This document shows positions 46,874-58,900 of a DNA stretch of 64,000 nucleotides, in pieces. A model generated the notes under the pieces. That model saw only the letters and a list, made by a program, of their open reading frames with translations, was not told the DNA's origin and did no database searches. The translations under genes were made by a program, and so were the position numbers. Positions within the stretch are counted from its first letter, which is position 1. The number at the start of each line of letters is the position of its first letter. The DNA comes from Paramecium sonneborni (taxonomy: Eukaryota; Ciliophora; Oligohymenophorea; Peniculida; Parameciidae): the NCBI GenBank assembly GCA_905182985.1, contig CAJJDN010000080.1, positions 125,674 through 189,673 on the forward strand, read 5' to 3'.

Positions 46874-48232
46874 ATGCTCAAAGTCTCAAATAAATCTAGA
46901 AAGAATGAATAATTGGACACGATATAAATTATAGATAAATGTACAAGTATTAGTAATTGTTGTGTATGGTAGAAATAATGAAAGAAGATCGTTTATAATT
47001 AAGGTAAATGGTCAAAGATGAAAACTTGAAGTTAATTGAATTAATAACTAAACATAAAAAAAAAAATGATCTCAATGATTTATAATCAGAATTAAGAAAG
47101 TTTTTAAAAGATAAAAAAGGATCTCCTGAAAGAGTTTAAGGAGCACCAGTTGTTTTAAGAAAGGTGAAATCAAAAGAAAGATGTGAATGGAATACTTCAA
47201 TAAGTTCAAATCCTTCAATAAGATCGCCTAGTAGATCTAATTTAGATTTTAAGAAGAAATAAAAAGAAGAATCATATAAAAAAATGGAATCTTTAAAAAA
47301 ATAAGAGAAACTAGAAAATTAAATTTTTTAAAAGGAAAATGATGATAATAAAATCTTAGATGAAATATAAGAGGTAAAACCAGAGTAATAAACTGTTTTA
47401 TTCAACTCAGCAAATTCAATAGTCGATCCTTTTTAAGAAGATTTGACTCCTGTAAAGATGGAATTTTAGACAATTGTATCTTAAGTACCCTTAAATTAAA
47501 GTGATTAAAGAAGCGAGTGTATTTTACAATATAATGCAGCTGATATTTAGAATTATATGCAATATGATAGACATTATATATCAAAAGAAGCATACAGTTT
47601 ACCTTAATTAATTAGTTTAAATTATAAAGAAATAGCACCTTCTAACTATCAAAACTTATTTACAGATTGGAATTCTCTTCTTAATCTGTAATAATCTAAA
47701 ACTGATTAATTTTAAGAGTCAAAAAATGTTGAATAATCGAAATCTATAAATTTGAAAACAGATCAATCCCAAATAGTAAAGAGTTTAGAAATTCGTGGAG
47801 TTACAGCAGAAGAACTATTTACATACTTAGTTCATCATCGTTTTACTAAAAGATTGAATTAGTATTAATTAATTGAAAATGCTAAAATATCAATTCCAAA
47901 TGCATTATTAGATTTAGAATCTTTGTTTAATATAGCTGATGTTGATTAAGACGGATGGATTACTATAGAAGAATTGGGTTAAACTTTATCTTAAACATGT
48001 ATAGAGAAAGAGTAACATATAAATCCAATTAAGGGATTCTATGTTAGATTGAATGGAATAGTAAACATGGAGAATTTTATAAATTCAATGAATGATCGAA
48101 TATAGGCAGAAATGTAATAAATTTTTTAAATATTCTAGACTTTATCATGAAATTGATTTATTTAGTAAGGGTATTATTACATATTGGGAAATGTATAACC
48201 ATTTTGAAGAAATTGAAAAGCTACTTAAATGA
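46874..48232 (+). CDS. EF-hand protein with disordered N-terminus
   Basis: 433 residues, introns of 32 (46941-46972) and 25 nt (48114-48138), exons 434 codons. Residues 1-260 are polar, Lys/Gln/Ser-rich with a short coiled coil. Near residue 345 comes a canonical calcium loop, DVDQDGWITIEEL, framed by helices (ALLDLESLFNIA and GQTLSQTC). A second, degenerate EF-hand follows at the end (EIDLFSKGIITYWEMYNHF), lacking several acidic ligands. The second intron removes an in-frame TGA and brings that last motif into frame, which supports the model. A calcium-responsive structural or regulatory protein is likely; same-strand neighbour of the NT-C2 gene, no sign of co-transcription. Confidence 0.72.
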
Positions 48233-48507
48233 TGAAAATTTTAATTATATTATAATTTTAAAGTCTCTTTAAAAGGTTTCTTGTTTCTTTTTTGTATCTT
48301 GTTTATTAGGTTGCATTTATCAATCTTTATAAAAAATTAGGAACTAACATACTTTTAACAGTTAATATATTTTAAAATAACAAGAAAGATAAATTAAAAT
48401 ATTTTCATTTGTTCTATATATATTATTAAGAATAAATCTAAACATTTCTATTTGCTAATATGTTATTACTCTTAAAATATTAAATAAGAATATTTGATTA
48501 TTTTGAA

Positions 48508-49050
48508 ATGAAGGTGTTAAAAGAAAATAAGAAATAAGAACCCATATAGCATTGAGATAACAGGGTATCCAATAGATATAAATGAAATTTATAAAAAGGA
48601 AAATTTAAATAAAATATTGGTATTATTGAGAATTTAAATGGATTATAAATAATCACCTAAACATAATTTTGTAAAATAATGATGTTAAATTAGACAAGCT
48701 TGTCTTATTATATCAAAAGACGACTATACTAACTAAAGATTTTTAATTCTATAAATTTGCAAAAATTATGAAATATTATAAAAATTAAGAGACCTTGTGA
48801 TCAAAGTGTAGAATATTTGGAAGAGTTAGGTTGTTGCTTTAAGAAGTTATTAACTAAAAACTAGAACTATGGATTTGGTTATTAAAAATAGAGAAATTTA
48901 AAACAATTAAGTGGAATTTCAATAGAGATCATAAAAAGCTTTGATCGATAGAATGTATACGTATAAAATGGAAGAGTCCTATTAGTGAGTAATTAAAATT
49001 ATTATAAAAAAAGAAATGAACCGCCGTTTTTTAAATTATAAATATTATAA
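48508..49050 (+). pseudogene. Disrupted ORF series upstream of RNR
   Basis: Protein-like plus-strand pieces in different frames: MKVLKENKKQEPIQ (48508), ENLNKILVLLRIQMDYKQ, KLDKLVLLYQKTTILTKDFQ, then an open frame with VEYLEELGCCFKKLLTKNQN and GYQKQRNLKQLSGISIEIIK. The last frame is the same as, and runs without TGA into, the ribonucleotide reductase start. One 23-nt intron candidate was seen, but frame changes remain. Either a decayed gene or a noncoding 5' region that happens to be open. Confidence 0.3.
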
Positions 49051-49122
49051 CAAAAAGTTATGATTTTAAACCAAAAATTTGAGTATATTATAAAATAATA
49101 ATTTAAATTTGAAACACAAAAA

Positions 49123-50218
49123 ATGTTCATTTAAAATTAAGAATTGAGCGGCAATACTAAGACTCAAACATTCACACCTCTATCAAATGTGTAGGCAAGT
49201 TAAGCAGAAGTCTAATTGAACGATTGTGAAGAGCCTCTTTTGAAACAAAATCCAAATAGATTTGTACTATTTCCCATTAAATACAATGATATTTGGAATA
49301 TGTATAAGTAACACAAAGCAAGTTTCTGGACAGCAGAAGAGATAGATTTGTATTAGGTACTTTAATGAAATAATAAAATTTTAGGATCTTAAAGATTGGG
49401 AAAGACTCACTTCTGATGAAAAACACTTTATTAAATATGTACTTGCTTTCTTTGCAGCAAGTGATGGTATAGTGAATGAAAACTTGGCTTAATAATTCTG
49501 TACAGAAGTATAAGTTCCAGAAGCCAGATGTTTCTATGGATTTTAAATCGCTATGGAAAATATTCATTCTGAAACTTATTCTCTTTTGATTGACACATAT
49601 ATAACTGATGAAAATGAAAAAAACTATCTTCTTCATGCTATAGACAATGTGCCTGTAATTTAAAAAAAAGCAATGTGGGCAATGAAATGGATAAATGATA
49701 ATGATTCATTTGCAGAAAGATTGATTGCTTTTGCTGCTGTTGAAGGCATATTCTTTTCTGGTTCATTTTGTGCTATATTCTGGATCAAAAAAAGATCATT
49801 AATGCCAGGACTCACATTCTCAAATGAATTAATTTCAAGAGATGAAGGTCTTCATACTGATTTTGCTTGTCTTCTTTATAAACATTTGGTAAATAAATTA
49901 AGTAATCAACGAATTCATGAAATAATATCATCAGCTGTTGAAATTGAAAAAGAATTTATTAGTGAAGCTTTACCAGTTGAATTAATTGGAATGAATTCTA
50001 ATTTAATGAAACAATATATTGAATTTGTTGCTGATAGATTAATATTTGCTTTAGGAGCTCCTAAAATTTACAATTCAAAGAACCCTTTTGAATGGATGAA
50101 TATGATATCTTTATAAGGAAAAACAAATTTCTTTGAAAGAAGGGTTGGAGATTACTAAAAAGCTGGAGTAATGGGTAAAAAATAAGACAAAGTATTTACT
50201 ATGGATGCAGACTTTTGA
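49123..50218 (+). CDS. Ribonucleotide reductase small subunit (class Ia R2)
   Basis: 355 residues, one 28-nt intron (49357-49384), exons 356 codons. R2 houses the diferric-tyrosyl radical that starts reduction of ribonucleotides to deoxyribonucleotides by R1. The iron ligands and radical site are all present: Asp75 (AEEIDLYQ), Glu136 and His139 with radical Tyr143 ([15 protein letters not shown]), Glu198 ([12 protein letters not shown]), Glu232 and His235 ([10 protein letters not shown]). The C-terminus ends FTMDADF, the peptide that docks on R1. The first 40 residues are poorly conserved. The chosen ATG at 49123 gives a normal-length enzyme; the same frame is open further upstream, so an earlier ATG at about 49060 cannot be excluded. 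Expected to be S-phase regulated. Confidence 0.96.
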
Positions 50219-51622
50219 TTAATACTAATTTATTTAAGCTATTTTATTAAATTTATAAATTTATTTTCAATATTCTAAAATTATGCAATACTATCATTCA
50301 CTTAAACGATTGCTCAAGAATAATTGGAGGTATCTATGTGAATAATTTATTTTTTAATTCTATTCTAGCATAGAATATTAATAAGCACTTAGTATAACAT
50401 AGCCAGAGCTAAAACTGCTTGATTCTTAAAACCAATTATTCCCATATCAAATTCATATTTTTTAAACTTGAAAATACATTATTTAAATAATATTTATATA
50501 TTAAATTGAAGAAAACTAGGAAATTGGAAATTGATATTTATAACCCAATTGTTAATTAATCATTTGCTCATTATTCTAAATTTCAATCAATCTTCAGCAT
50601 TCACTTTGAGATCCATCATCATTAATTACTTTTTTTGATATTTTACTTTTAATGAAATTAAATTGATCTTCATTTTATCTGGTCTTCTCTCTTTTTTATT
50701 CTATTTGAATGGCAGATGAGTTTTTTTTACTCTTTGTTAGTTTTAGACATTTATATTTTTAGAATCAAAACCTAATCTTGAATATTAAAATTATTAAAAC
50801 AATATTAATTTTAAATAAAATTATTGCTATTTTGTGAAGCATAACTTTTCAATTAAATTTATTCTTATTTCTAACAATTATTGCTGTATTTATTATATGT
50901 ATGCAAATTGCTCATTATTCAATTTATTATTTGACATTCAAGCTTGCACTATATAGTATTTTATTATTTTATTTTAATTTTTTTTGTATATAAAATTTGC
51001 ATTTTCTTGAAGTTAGAAGTTGAATAGTATTAAATTTAAAAGAATAAAATGAAATCATAAACTAATTTTTGAGGTTTTTCTATGCAATTTCCTTTCTTTG
51101 TGATATATTCTTTAAGAATTTGATAATACTTATATTTAAGAATTATTTCGTAGATTATTTTTTTGTTACTCTCTTTTTCTTGGACTTATTTAAATTTTTA
51201 ATTTTTAGATTTATCATCCCTTAAAATTTGTAATATCTAATTTATTTATATAGTAAATAAGTATATTAATTCTAAAAAGGAAGATCAATAAATCATGAGA
51301 ATGAAAATAAAGTTTCTGCGCTTTCCATTTAATTGCAATCGATATACACTTTTTACACTTTTTTTTTATATTGTTAAATGATACTATCCTCCTAAAAAAT
51401 TGTGTTTGAATAAATAGAATATCATTCATTTATTTAAAGATTTAAAAATGTAATTTTTAATTTAGAAAAGATTTTATTACAGACAATTAAGTGCATTTTA
51501 AATTAGCAAAATAATATAAATCTTAAGATTCACATTAGATTTGATAGAGAATAGTGAAATATATAAGGTTAAATCAATATATCTATTTAATATACTTTTA
51601 TATGAAATTAATATTCTAATAC
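50219..51622. other. Gene-poor stretch, 1.4 kb
   Basis: No defensible gene. A minus-strand patch around 50480-50640 reads NDDGSQSEC, then TGA, then RLIEIQNNEQMINQQLGYKY, which looks like a broken gene remnant. A minus-strand frame of about 100 codons (roughly 50915-51219) is Lys-rich at its start but unsupported. Long T and A runs dominate. Confidence 0.35.
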
Positions 51623-52896
51623 TCATTTTTTACCTCCTCCCCCTACATTAAATTTGAAGAAACAGATGTCTCCATCTTCAACAACATATTCCTTACCCCA
51701 TTGTCTATACTTACCTTCAGCCTTAACTGCTGTTATTGTACCCAAATTTACAAAATCTTCATACTTCATAACTTCTGCACAAATAAATCCTTTTTCAAAA
51801 TCTGTATGAATAACTCCAGCAGCTTAAGGTGCTTTTGTACCTGCTCTAATAGTCCAACATCGGACTTCATCTTCTCCAGCAGTAAAGAAATATATTAAAT
51901 CTAATGCTTTATAACCTGTTTTAATGATTCTTGGTAACATAGATAATTTTTATCTTTCTTATGTAATTGTACCAGCTTAAGATCTTTGCATATATAATAA
52001 TTAATTACTCTTCAAATATAGCTTTTTCTAAATCTGCACTATATGGAATAATATCTCCTGGACAGTTTCCATCGACCCAATCTTTAATTCCTTTCAACCA
52101 TTTATTCTTTCTTGTTTAGAAATCTTATTGACTTAAATTCACCAAATAAACAACATTCTTTGCTGTGATGAAATAATATTTGTTTAATATTTCAATCTCT
52201 TTAAAATTCCAATCCCCTGTTCTCACCCATTTTTTATTATCCAACAATAATTTAACCTTATCTAAAACTTCTTTTTCTTCTCTAGCATCTTTATTATTAT
52301 TTCTCTTTATTACGTGTTCCGTCTCTGCTAATCTATTATTACAAAATTCTAAATCCTTTAACAACAATTCAGTTGAAATAATGTCCATATCTCTATATAT
52401 ATATTTTCTATTCTACCTTATTGGATCTACTGACAATTCAGTATGACAAACATTCTCATCTTCAAATGCTCTTACAACATGATAAATTCCATCACATTCT
52501 TTTATATGTGATAAAAATGCATTTCCTAAACCTTCTCCTTTATGCGCTCCTGGTACCAACCTATTTTTATTATTTTATATATAAATACCCAGCAATATCA
52601 ACAATGCTTAACACTGCCTAAATCTCACTTTTTGGTTTATGCATTTAGCATAATTTAATAAATCTCTCATCTGGTACAGGAACTTTAGCATTATTAGGAT
52701 CTATCGTGCAAAATGGATAATTTTCTGCTGGAACATTCAATTTACATAAAGTATTAAATGTGGTCGATTTTCCTATTTTTCATTAATTGCATTCCTTACC
52801 AACATTTGCCATACCTACTATACCCATCTTAAGAGTATTACTGGGTCTTCCCAATTTATTCTTCTTCTCTTCATGTTATTCCTTTTTAGGAGGCAT
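51623..52896 (-). CDS. OLA1: OLA1/YchF-type Obg-like ATPase
   Basis: 389 residues, introns of 27 (52773-52799), 28 (52561-52588), 24 (52393-52416) and 25 nt (51984-52008), exons 390 codons. OLA1 belongs to the Obg GTPase superfamily but prefers ATP; it binds ribosomes and the 26S proteasome and tunes stress responses. P-loop [14 protein letters not shown] at about 28-41 (interrupted by the first intron), [14 protein letters not shown], the switch II region [20 protein letters not shown], and NLSQQD at the place of the usual NKxD specificity motif, as expected for OLA1. The C-terminal TGS domain includes [39 protein letters not shown] and [13 protein letters not shown]. All motifs intact. Confidence 0.95.
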
Positions 52897-52926
52897 TTAA
52901 ATCTTTTTATATATATAATATTAAAC

Positions 52927-53865
52927 TCATTGTCCTTTCTACTACAAATCAGATTATGATTGTTATTATTTTAATGAGTTTTGAGACTTTTTACCGAAGG
53001 TTACTTTAGAATCATAATTACTCTTAAACTAAATCTATGTAATTGGCTTTTCTTTCTAAAATTAAATGCTACTCTTATATGCATTCGAATTAAATTATGC
53101 ACATTAATTTTAAATCTTTTCTTATGACATCCTCTAAGAATCGAGATGAGAAATCCCTGCCTAAGGTTCATTTTTTAGTTTATCATTATCCTCATTTAAG
53201 GATACAATTTAACTCTTGAGTTAATCTATTTACTTATCTTTTCTATCAATTTCAAACTTATGTTGTTTGAGTAAACAATTGTATTTCTGCTAGACTATTT
53301 CTAATTGTTATTTCACCTACAGATGTTATTCTTACATCTCTGCTAATTCAATAACAGCTTTTTATTCCCTATTATTAGCTTCTTGTATTTATGATCTCAG
53401 ATTCTGAAGTATCGCTTTTGATTTTATTAATAATCAATTACATTCTCTTCTTTAATTCTATTCAAATAAAATATCCTAATCTCTCTTTACATTTTCCACT
53501 TCTGCACTCTTCTATTTAAGTTCTCTCATTAATCTGTTTATGTCTTCCTTATATTTCTCTTCCATATCCTTACGTCTCTCATATTCCTATTATAAACTCT
53601 AATACTCCTCTCTCGTAACTTAAAAACTTTAACCAAAAATATTCTTACTCATCATCATACTCTCACTTTAATTTGTTGGCCTATTTTCTTCACATTCAGC
53701 ACTCTCAGACTTCCAAGTCTTTAACTTATTAAATATGATTACTTCATTCTTTTTTTAATCATTTTAGAATGAATTAATACGATCATCTCTCATCTCAAAT
53801 GTTGAGTCCCTTTAAAATAAAGCATTAATTTGTTCAACAGACATATAAACAGGTTGATTATTCAT
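52927..53865 (-). CDS. Coiled-coil protein (303 aa)
   Basis: One 27-nt intron (53415-53441), exons 304 codons; 30 bp lie between its stop and the OLA1 start on the same strand. Short N-terminus (MNNQPVYMSVEQINALF), then a long charged coiled coil (REEYQSLQQEYERRKDMEEK through QQLEIVQQKYNCLLKQHKFE) and a Ser/Gln-rich tail with KVTFGKKSQNSLKQ. No globular domain. Probably cytoskeletal; not recognised further. Confidence 0.65.
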
Positions 53866-54073
53866 ATATTAAATATATTATATTTATATTTTATTTTTGT
53901 ATTACAATCTCAAACAACAAATCTACTTTTGTAATTAATAATTTTTTATTTATAAGAAATAACTTTATTATTGATTTTTCACTCTATTAAGACTTTCACT
54001 AAATATTTTCTTTTTTAAACTTGTGATTTATACAAATTATTTTTATATAAATTTAATTATCAAGTTTTTCCTG

Positions 54074-55513
54074 TCATAATTGAGAGTTAGTTATATCAAA
54101 TGGAATCAATTTATTAAAATAAAATATCAAATCTAAACTTAATGGAGTTACTAACAAATGCTATTCAGTATACTGTATAAAGAAATTCTTTTCATACAAT
54201 TATAAAAATTAATTTTTATTTGATAGTTTCAACTCAATTTAAAGATAATTATCAAAATTTTTAACACATATTTCATTAAAAATATTTTAAGAGTACTCCA
54301 AATCTTAAATTATATTAAAAACTTGAATAAAGAAAATTTTGAGATATTAAGCATAAGTTTTCAATTTTATGATCTTATTGCCATTTAAATTCAAATTCAC
54401 TTTTCCAGAAAAAACATACATGTTTAAAAACTTATTCAATAATTTTACAATATTTATCGTCTTTATTTTATATTGACCTAACATTAAAATTGACATTACA
54501 CCGAATTTAAATTACAAATTAAAAAGTGTTTTCTTACTTATCAAAAATTATTCGAATAATTAACTTCTTACAAATGAAGGAACTTTTTTTTATTTTGCAT
54601 CCAACTTCAAATTCTCTAAAATTAATATCAAACTATTATCGGTATTAAATTAACAAAGTCGAATTTTTATTTTTGTTCTTTACATGATTGCAATGCAATT
54701 CTCCTTTAAATTAGTTTAATCATGAATTATCCACTACTCTAATGCTCTATCGGCAATCTTACAATTTCTAATAAAATTTCTGATATTACACCCAAAACAA
54801 AAATCTTGATTATAACCCAAAAATTAATGTTCTTAATTAACCTAATGCACATCAATTTACAGCTTCTTTTCATTATAAAAAATTTTTGTAAAAGGTTTAT
54901 TGATTAAAGTTTGTAATTGATAGTTGATAGTATCTTCTTTAAAATTCATTAAAAATTGCTATCTTTATGCTCTATTGCATATGTAAAGTATATTTATTAA
55001 AAATATTGCAGTAGTTAGAGTGAGACCTAATCCTACATAATCAAATCTATCTGCATATAAAGTAGTCGCTACAAATCTAAATATCAAATGTAATATAACA
55101 GAAGGGCAACTCAAATAAAAATCTGTTGCAAAATAGGTAACTGCCTATATCAAAGAATAGCTACTTCCATATAAATAATATTCTTATCCATGTATATTAG
55201 TCGCAGTGAAATTTAACTAAAGAAACAAGACATAAGCATTTTCAATAGTCATCATTTTCTATGTTAATGTTTCTTTTTTATAGACCACATAAAAACCAAG
55301 TAGTGATATTGCTAGAAATCCTATATTAATAAATGGTAGTTAAAAAGACTCTCTAATTGTTACCTTAATTATGTAAATTGTATTTAATAATAATGACATT
55401 GAAAGGAGACCATAATAGAGAGGCTTAAGTAATTTTTATATCGACTGTTATTAATATTTTAATTCCATATCTGGAGTCCTAAATTATAATGTAAATTTAT
55501 TCATCAAGTCCAT
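54074..55513 (-). CDS. Six-TM membrane protein with soluble C-terminal half (479 aa)
   Basis: Intronless, exactly 480 codons from ATG at 55513. About 25 polar residues precede six hydrophobic helices (first YYGLLSMSLLLNTIYII; last GLGLTLTTAIFLINILYIC) that end near residue 185. The remaining 290 residues are soluble and mixed alpha/beta: KKLQIDVHQVNQEHQFLGYN, RNCKIADRALEQWIIHDQ, TKIKIRLCQFNTDNSLILIL, FKFGVMSILMLGQYKIKT and EKNFFIQYTEQHLLVTPLSL. The layout resembles a membrane sensor with a cytosolic signalling module, such as degraded histidine-kinase-like ciliate proteins, but no catalytic motif is visible and I do not recognise the family. The gene's Asp/Glu/Lys content and long open frame argue that it is real. 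Confidence 0.6.
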
Positions 55514-55633
55514 TTTTTATTCTTATTAACACAAAAAATTATTAAAAATCTTCTAACATATTTGATATTCAATTAAATAACAGAAAAAACAACTATATTA
55601 AAATTTTTGAGAGCTTTATCCTTCTAAGTTTAT

Positions 55634-55840
55634 ATGAGTTCAATTTATAACATTGAATTAGATTTGCTATTTTAAGATTATTTTAGAAACGAATACCATT
55701 AATTAATATTTGAAAATAAATAAATTTTGAGTATTCACATAACTTTAAATAAATATGTAATTCAATACAATTAAAAATTAATTAAAAAATTTTATTTTAT
55801 GATTTAACATAGTTATAATTTTTTACTTTTCAGGAAATGA
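55634..55840 (+). CDS. Possible small ORF (68 aa)
   Basis: Lies in the 422-bp space between two minus-strand genes. Starts MSSIYNIELDLLFQDYFRNE and remains polar and aromatic to TGA at 55838. Chance frames of this length are common with one stop codon, so it is listed only as a candidate. Confidence 0.22.
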
Positions 55841-55935
55841 ACTAGTAATATTCTAATTTCATTTGACTTCTGATATTCAAACTAATAAAGTAAATATATA
55901 GATTATATATAATATATCATAGATAATTTAGTTAG

Positions 55936-58900
55936 TCATCTTTTAATGATACTATATTTAATAAGTGAAGCTCTAATAATTTTTTCTTTTTGTATGATAT
56001 CATTAGGCATATATGACTTGTATATTTTTCTATAGAACTGAAAAGATTTGTTCAATTGATTGACTAAGTACATTTCTGCTATCGTTATAAAAACTAAAAG
56101 TTAAAAAACAACCATAACAATTAACAATACAAGTATAAGGGTAGTGTATTGATCAATTAGATTTCCTAAATCTTCAGACCAAGAAGTTAGTAAAGCTTTG
56201 AAGGCAGACTTAATATAATCTATAGCTATGTTGTATTACCATATGGTTTCTAAATTAATCTAACCAAATCGAGTTTCTTTATTTAAAACATAATCTTAAT
56301 ATAATATTGAGAGATACCTTCAGTAACAGATGAATACAATTAATTAAATGCTACGACTCCTTGTTTTAGTTTTCCATTTAGAATTGTTTAGCAATCTGCA
56401 GCAGCTACAGTATCCAAATAAGAATTATCAACTAGAAATTAACATAAATTGCCAAAATATATAGATTGAAAGCTTGTATAATATGTACCATAATTTGGAT
56501 TTTCAATAGAAGGAGTACTTTTGATATCAGCAATTTACTCTTCTAGAATTGTAGAGATTTGTTCTAAACAATTTTGATTATATTGGTCAGGATTAAAATA
56601 TTTCTCTTTTACTGAAACCAATAAGAGCTAACTATCACTAAAATCTTGTATAGAATCAGAACCAGTACTAATTAATAGGGTTATTTGTTAGGAGGAATTG
56701 CTTAATGTTAAAAAAAACACTAAAGAAGCAGAAGATGAAAACAAAACATATAAGATATAGATAAAAGACATTTTAATGGTTAATTTTTTTAGTAACTATT
56801 TTTCGAGAATTTATTTGTCTTTTCTTTTAGTAAGGTTTTAGTCTTCAACTTCATTAATAAGAAGGAAATTCTATTATTATTAATAATTAGTTTTAGTAGT
56901 AATTTATAATCTTTTATCATTTAATTAAAGTATTCCAGATATTTCATCATCTTTATTCAATATATATTAAAATTAAGTTTAAACGAACTACTATTATTTG
57001 ACAATCTTATTTAGATCGTTTTTTTTAATCATCATGAACATTTTTAAAACTGCTTTAAAAGTCTGACAAATCCATAAAATGATTAGTAATAAGCCACAAA
57101 ATCCAATAATAAATATGCAAGATTCTAAGATGAGTATAATGATAACAAAATCTGACATTGAACTTGCTTTATTGGTTAGAAGATCTTCCAAAATCATAAC
57201 AGCAGTATTAAATTATAAGTATAATGTTGGAATAGTAACATTTCTAATAAATTTTACCAAAGAATTTGATTCATTCAATTATATTAAATCATTAGGAGAT
57301 AAAATAGATACTTAATGTTCTATTAATATTATCTTACTAAATATATCTTTGTAATCTAATACAATGGGTATGTTTTGATTTTTAGCAATAGTTTCATCAG
57401 TCATTGACTTGCTATAAAAGATTGATTCATCCAAAAATGTTTCTTATAAATTAAGATCTCTAATTTATAATTTAAAATATTCATATCCTTGGTCTATTTA
57501 TTAAGTTTAATAAGTAAAAAATTAATCTTAAGAATTAAGAGCAACTCCTTAAACTAGTAAATTAGAAAAATTTGCATTTTTATAGAGTAGCAAATCCATT
57601 ACTGTATCATATGCTTCAAAAATATATGTTTGCATTTGGGACAATTATAATATGCGTGCAGATTATGTTTTAATAGGTAAAAAGTCCTATAATATATATA
57701 TATTAATGTTACTGAATAAGGTTTAAGGAAATAAGTAATTAAATTTAATGTTAAAATAGTAAGGTACATAAAACGTAGAAACCAAGTCAGATAGGAAATT
57801 TTGACAAGTAATTTTCTTGGTTTATTGTTATCTTCTTTTCTAAAAATGTTGTCAAGAACATTTAAAGAGAAACTTTGAGTGCCTTACTGCATTTTAAATT
57901 AATTTTAGAATGTTTCCCAATTAATCATTTTCGGTTAATCTTTAAAATCTACAAGTGCATCCTTTTCTTCTAAATCTTCTAGATTATCTTCTTTTTATAA
58001 TTAATATCCTAATCCATTTGACTTTGTAGCTGTTTTGATTTTGGTATTTGAATTTAAGGGAGAATTTTATTATAAATGAGGTGAAATTATTTTGCTTTCT
58101 CCATCACTAGTTAAAGTTAAGTATTTTTAACCATCATTATTCTGTATTGTCTTAAGTCTAGACATTTCTAAATTAGTATTATTATTATAATGTACCTCTA
58201 GAAAGTCCTTTATGTAACATCATATAAGATTACTTACGAACATTTTATCTAATTTTATTTTTGAGTATTTCTGAGATATTTGAAACTTTCATTATTCCTA
58301 TTTTTTCATCTCTAATTTTGTAGAATGAGATTGTGCAAATAATTTTGAATGATTTCACTTTCTATTAATCTTTCAATATATCTTAATAAATCTCTTTTAT
58401 TAAATCATAATAGCCTTTATCTTCATCATTCTTTCTTCTTTCAGCTGCCTTTTAAAACATTAATCTTGCTCTTTTTTTAAATTCTCTTTATTAAGTTCCT
58501 TATTTTAAAAATACTTTTTTCTCATTAACTTTTGCTTTCCCTTTTTCTTTTTCCTTATCTTATTTCTCTTCCAATTTAACATGCTTGAATAATTTAATAA
58601 TTTTACATCATCTTATTATTTCTTAATTTAATATAATTTATATTTAGATTCTGTATAATGTTTACATGCAGCCAAAAATTTATCAGATAATTTCATATGA
58701 AATGATATTGGTTCTCCATTATTCACTTTACCATCCAAAACAAATTATCCTTTTTATTTAACTATTTCATCTCTACTTATATTATCATCACTTATATCTC
58801 CTGCATGTGCATTATTATCTAATTTAGTTTAAATTCTTTTATAATTATTTTAAAACTATGTTTCATACATTTTTTTAATTTACTCATCAACTTTCTTATT

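Noticed and set aside
58560..58610. Frameshift in the 1905-residue PAS gene
   Set aside because: A 23-nt GT-AG intron at 58584-58606 restores the frame exactly.
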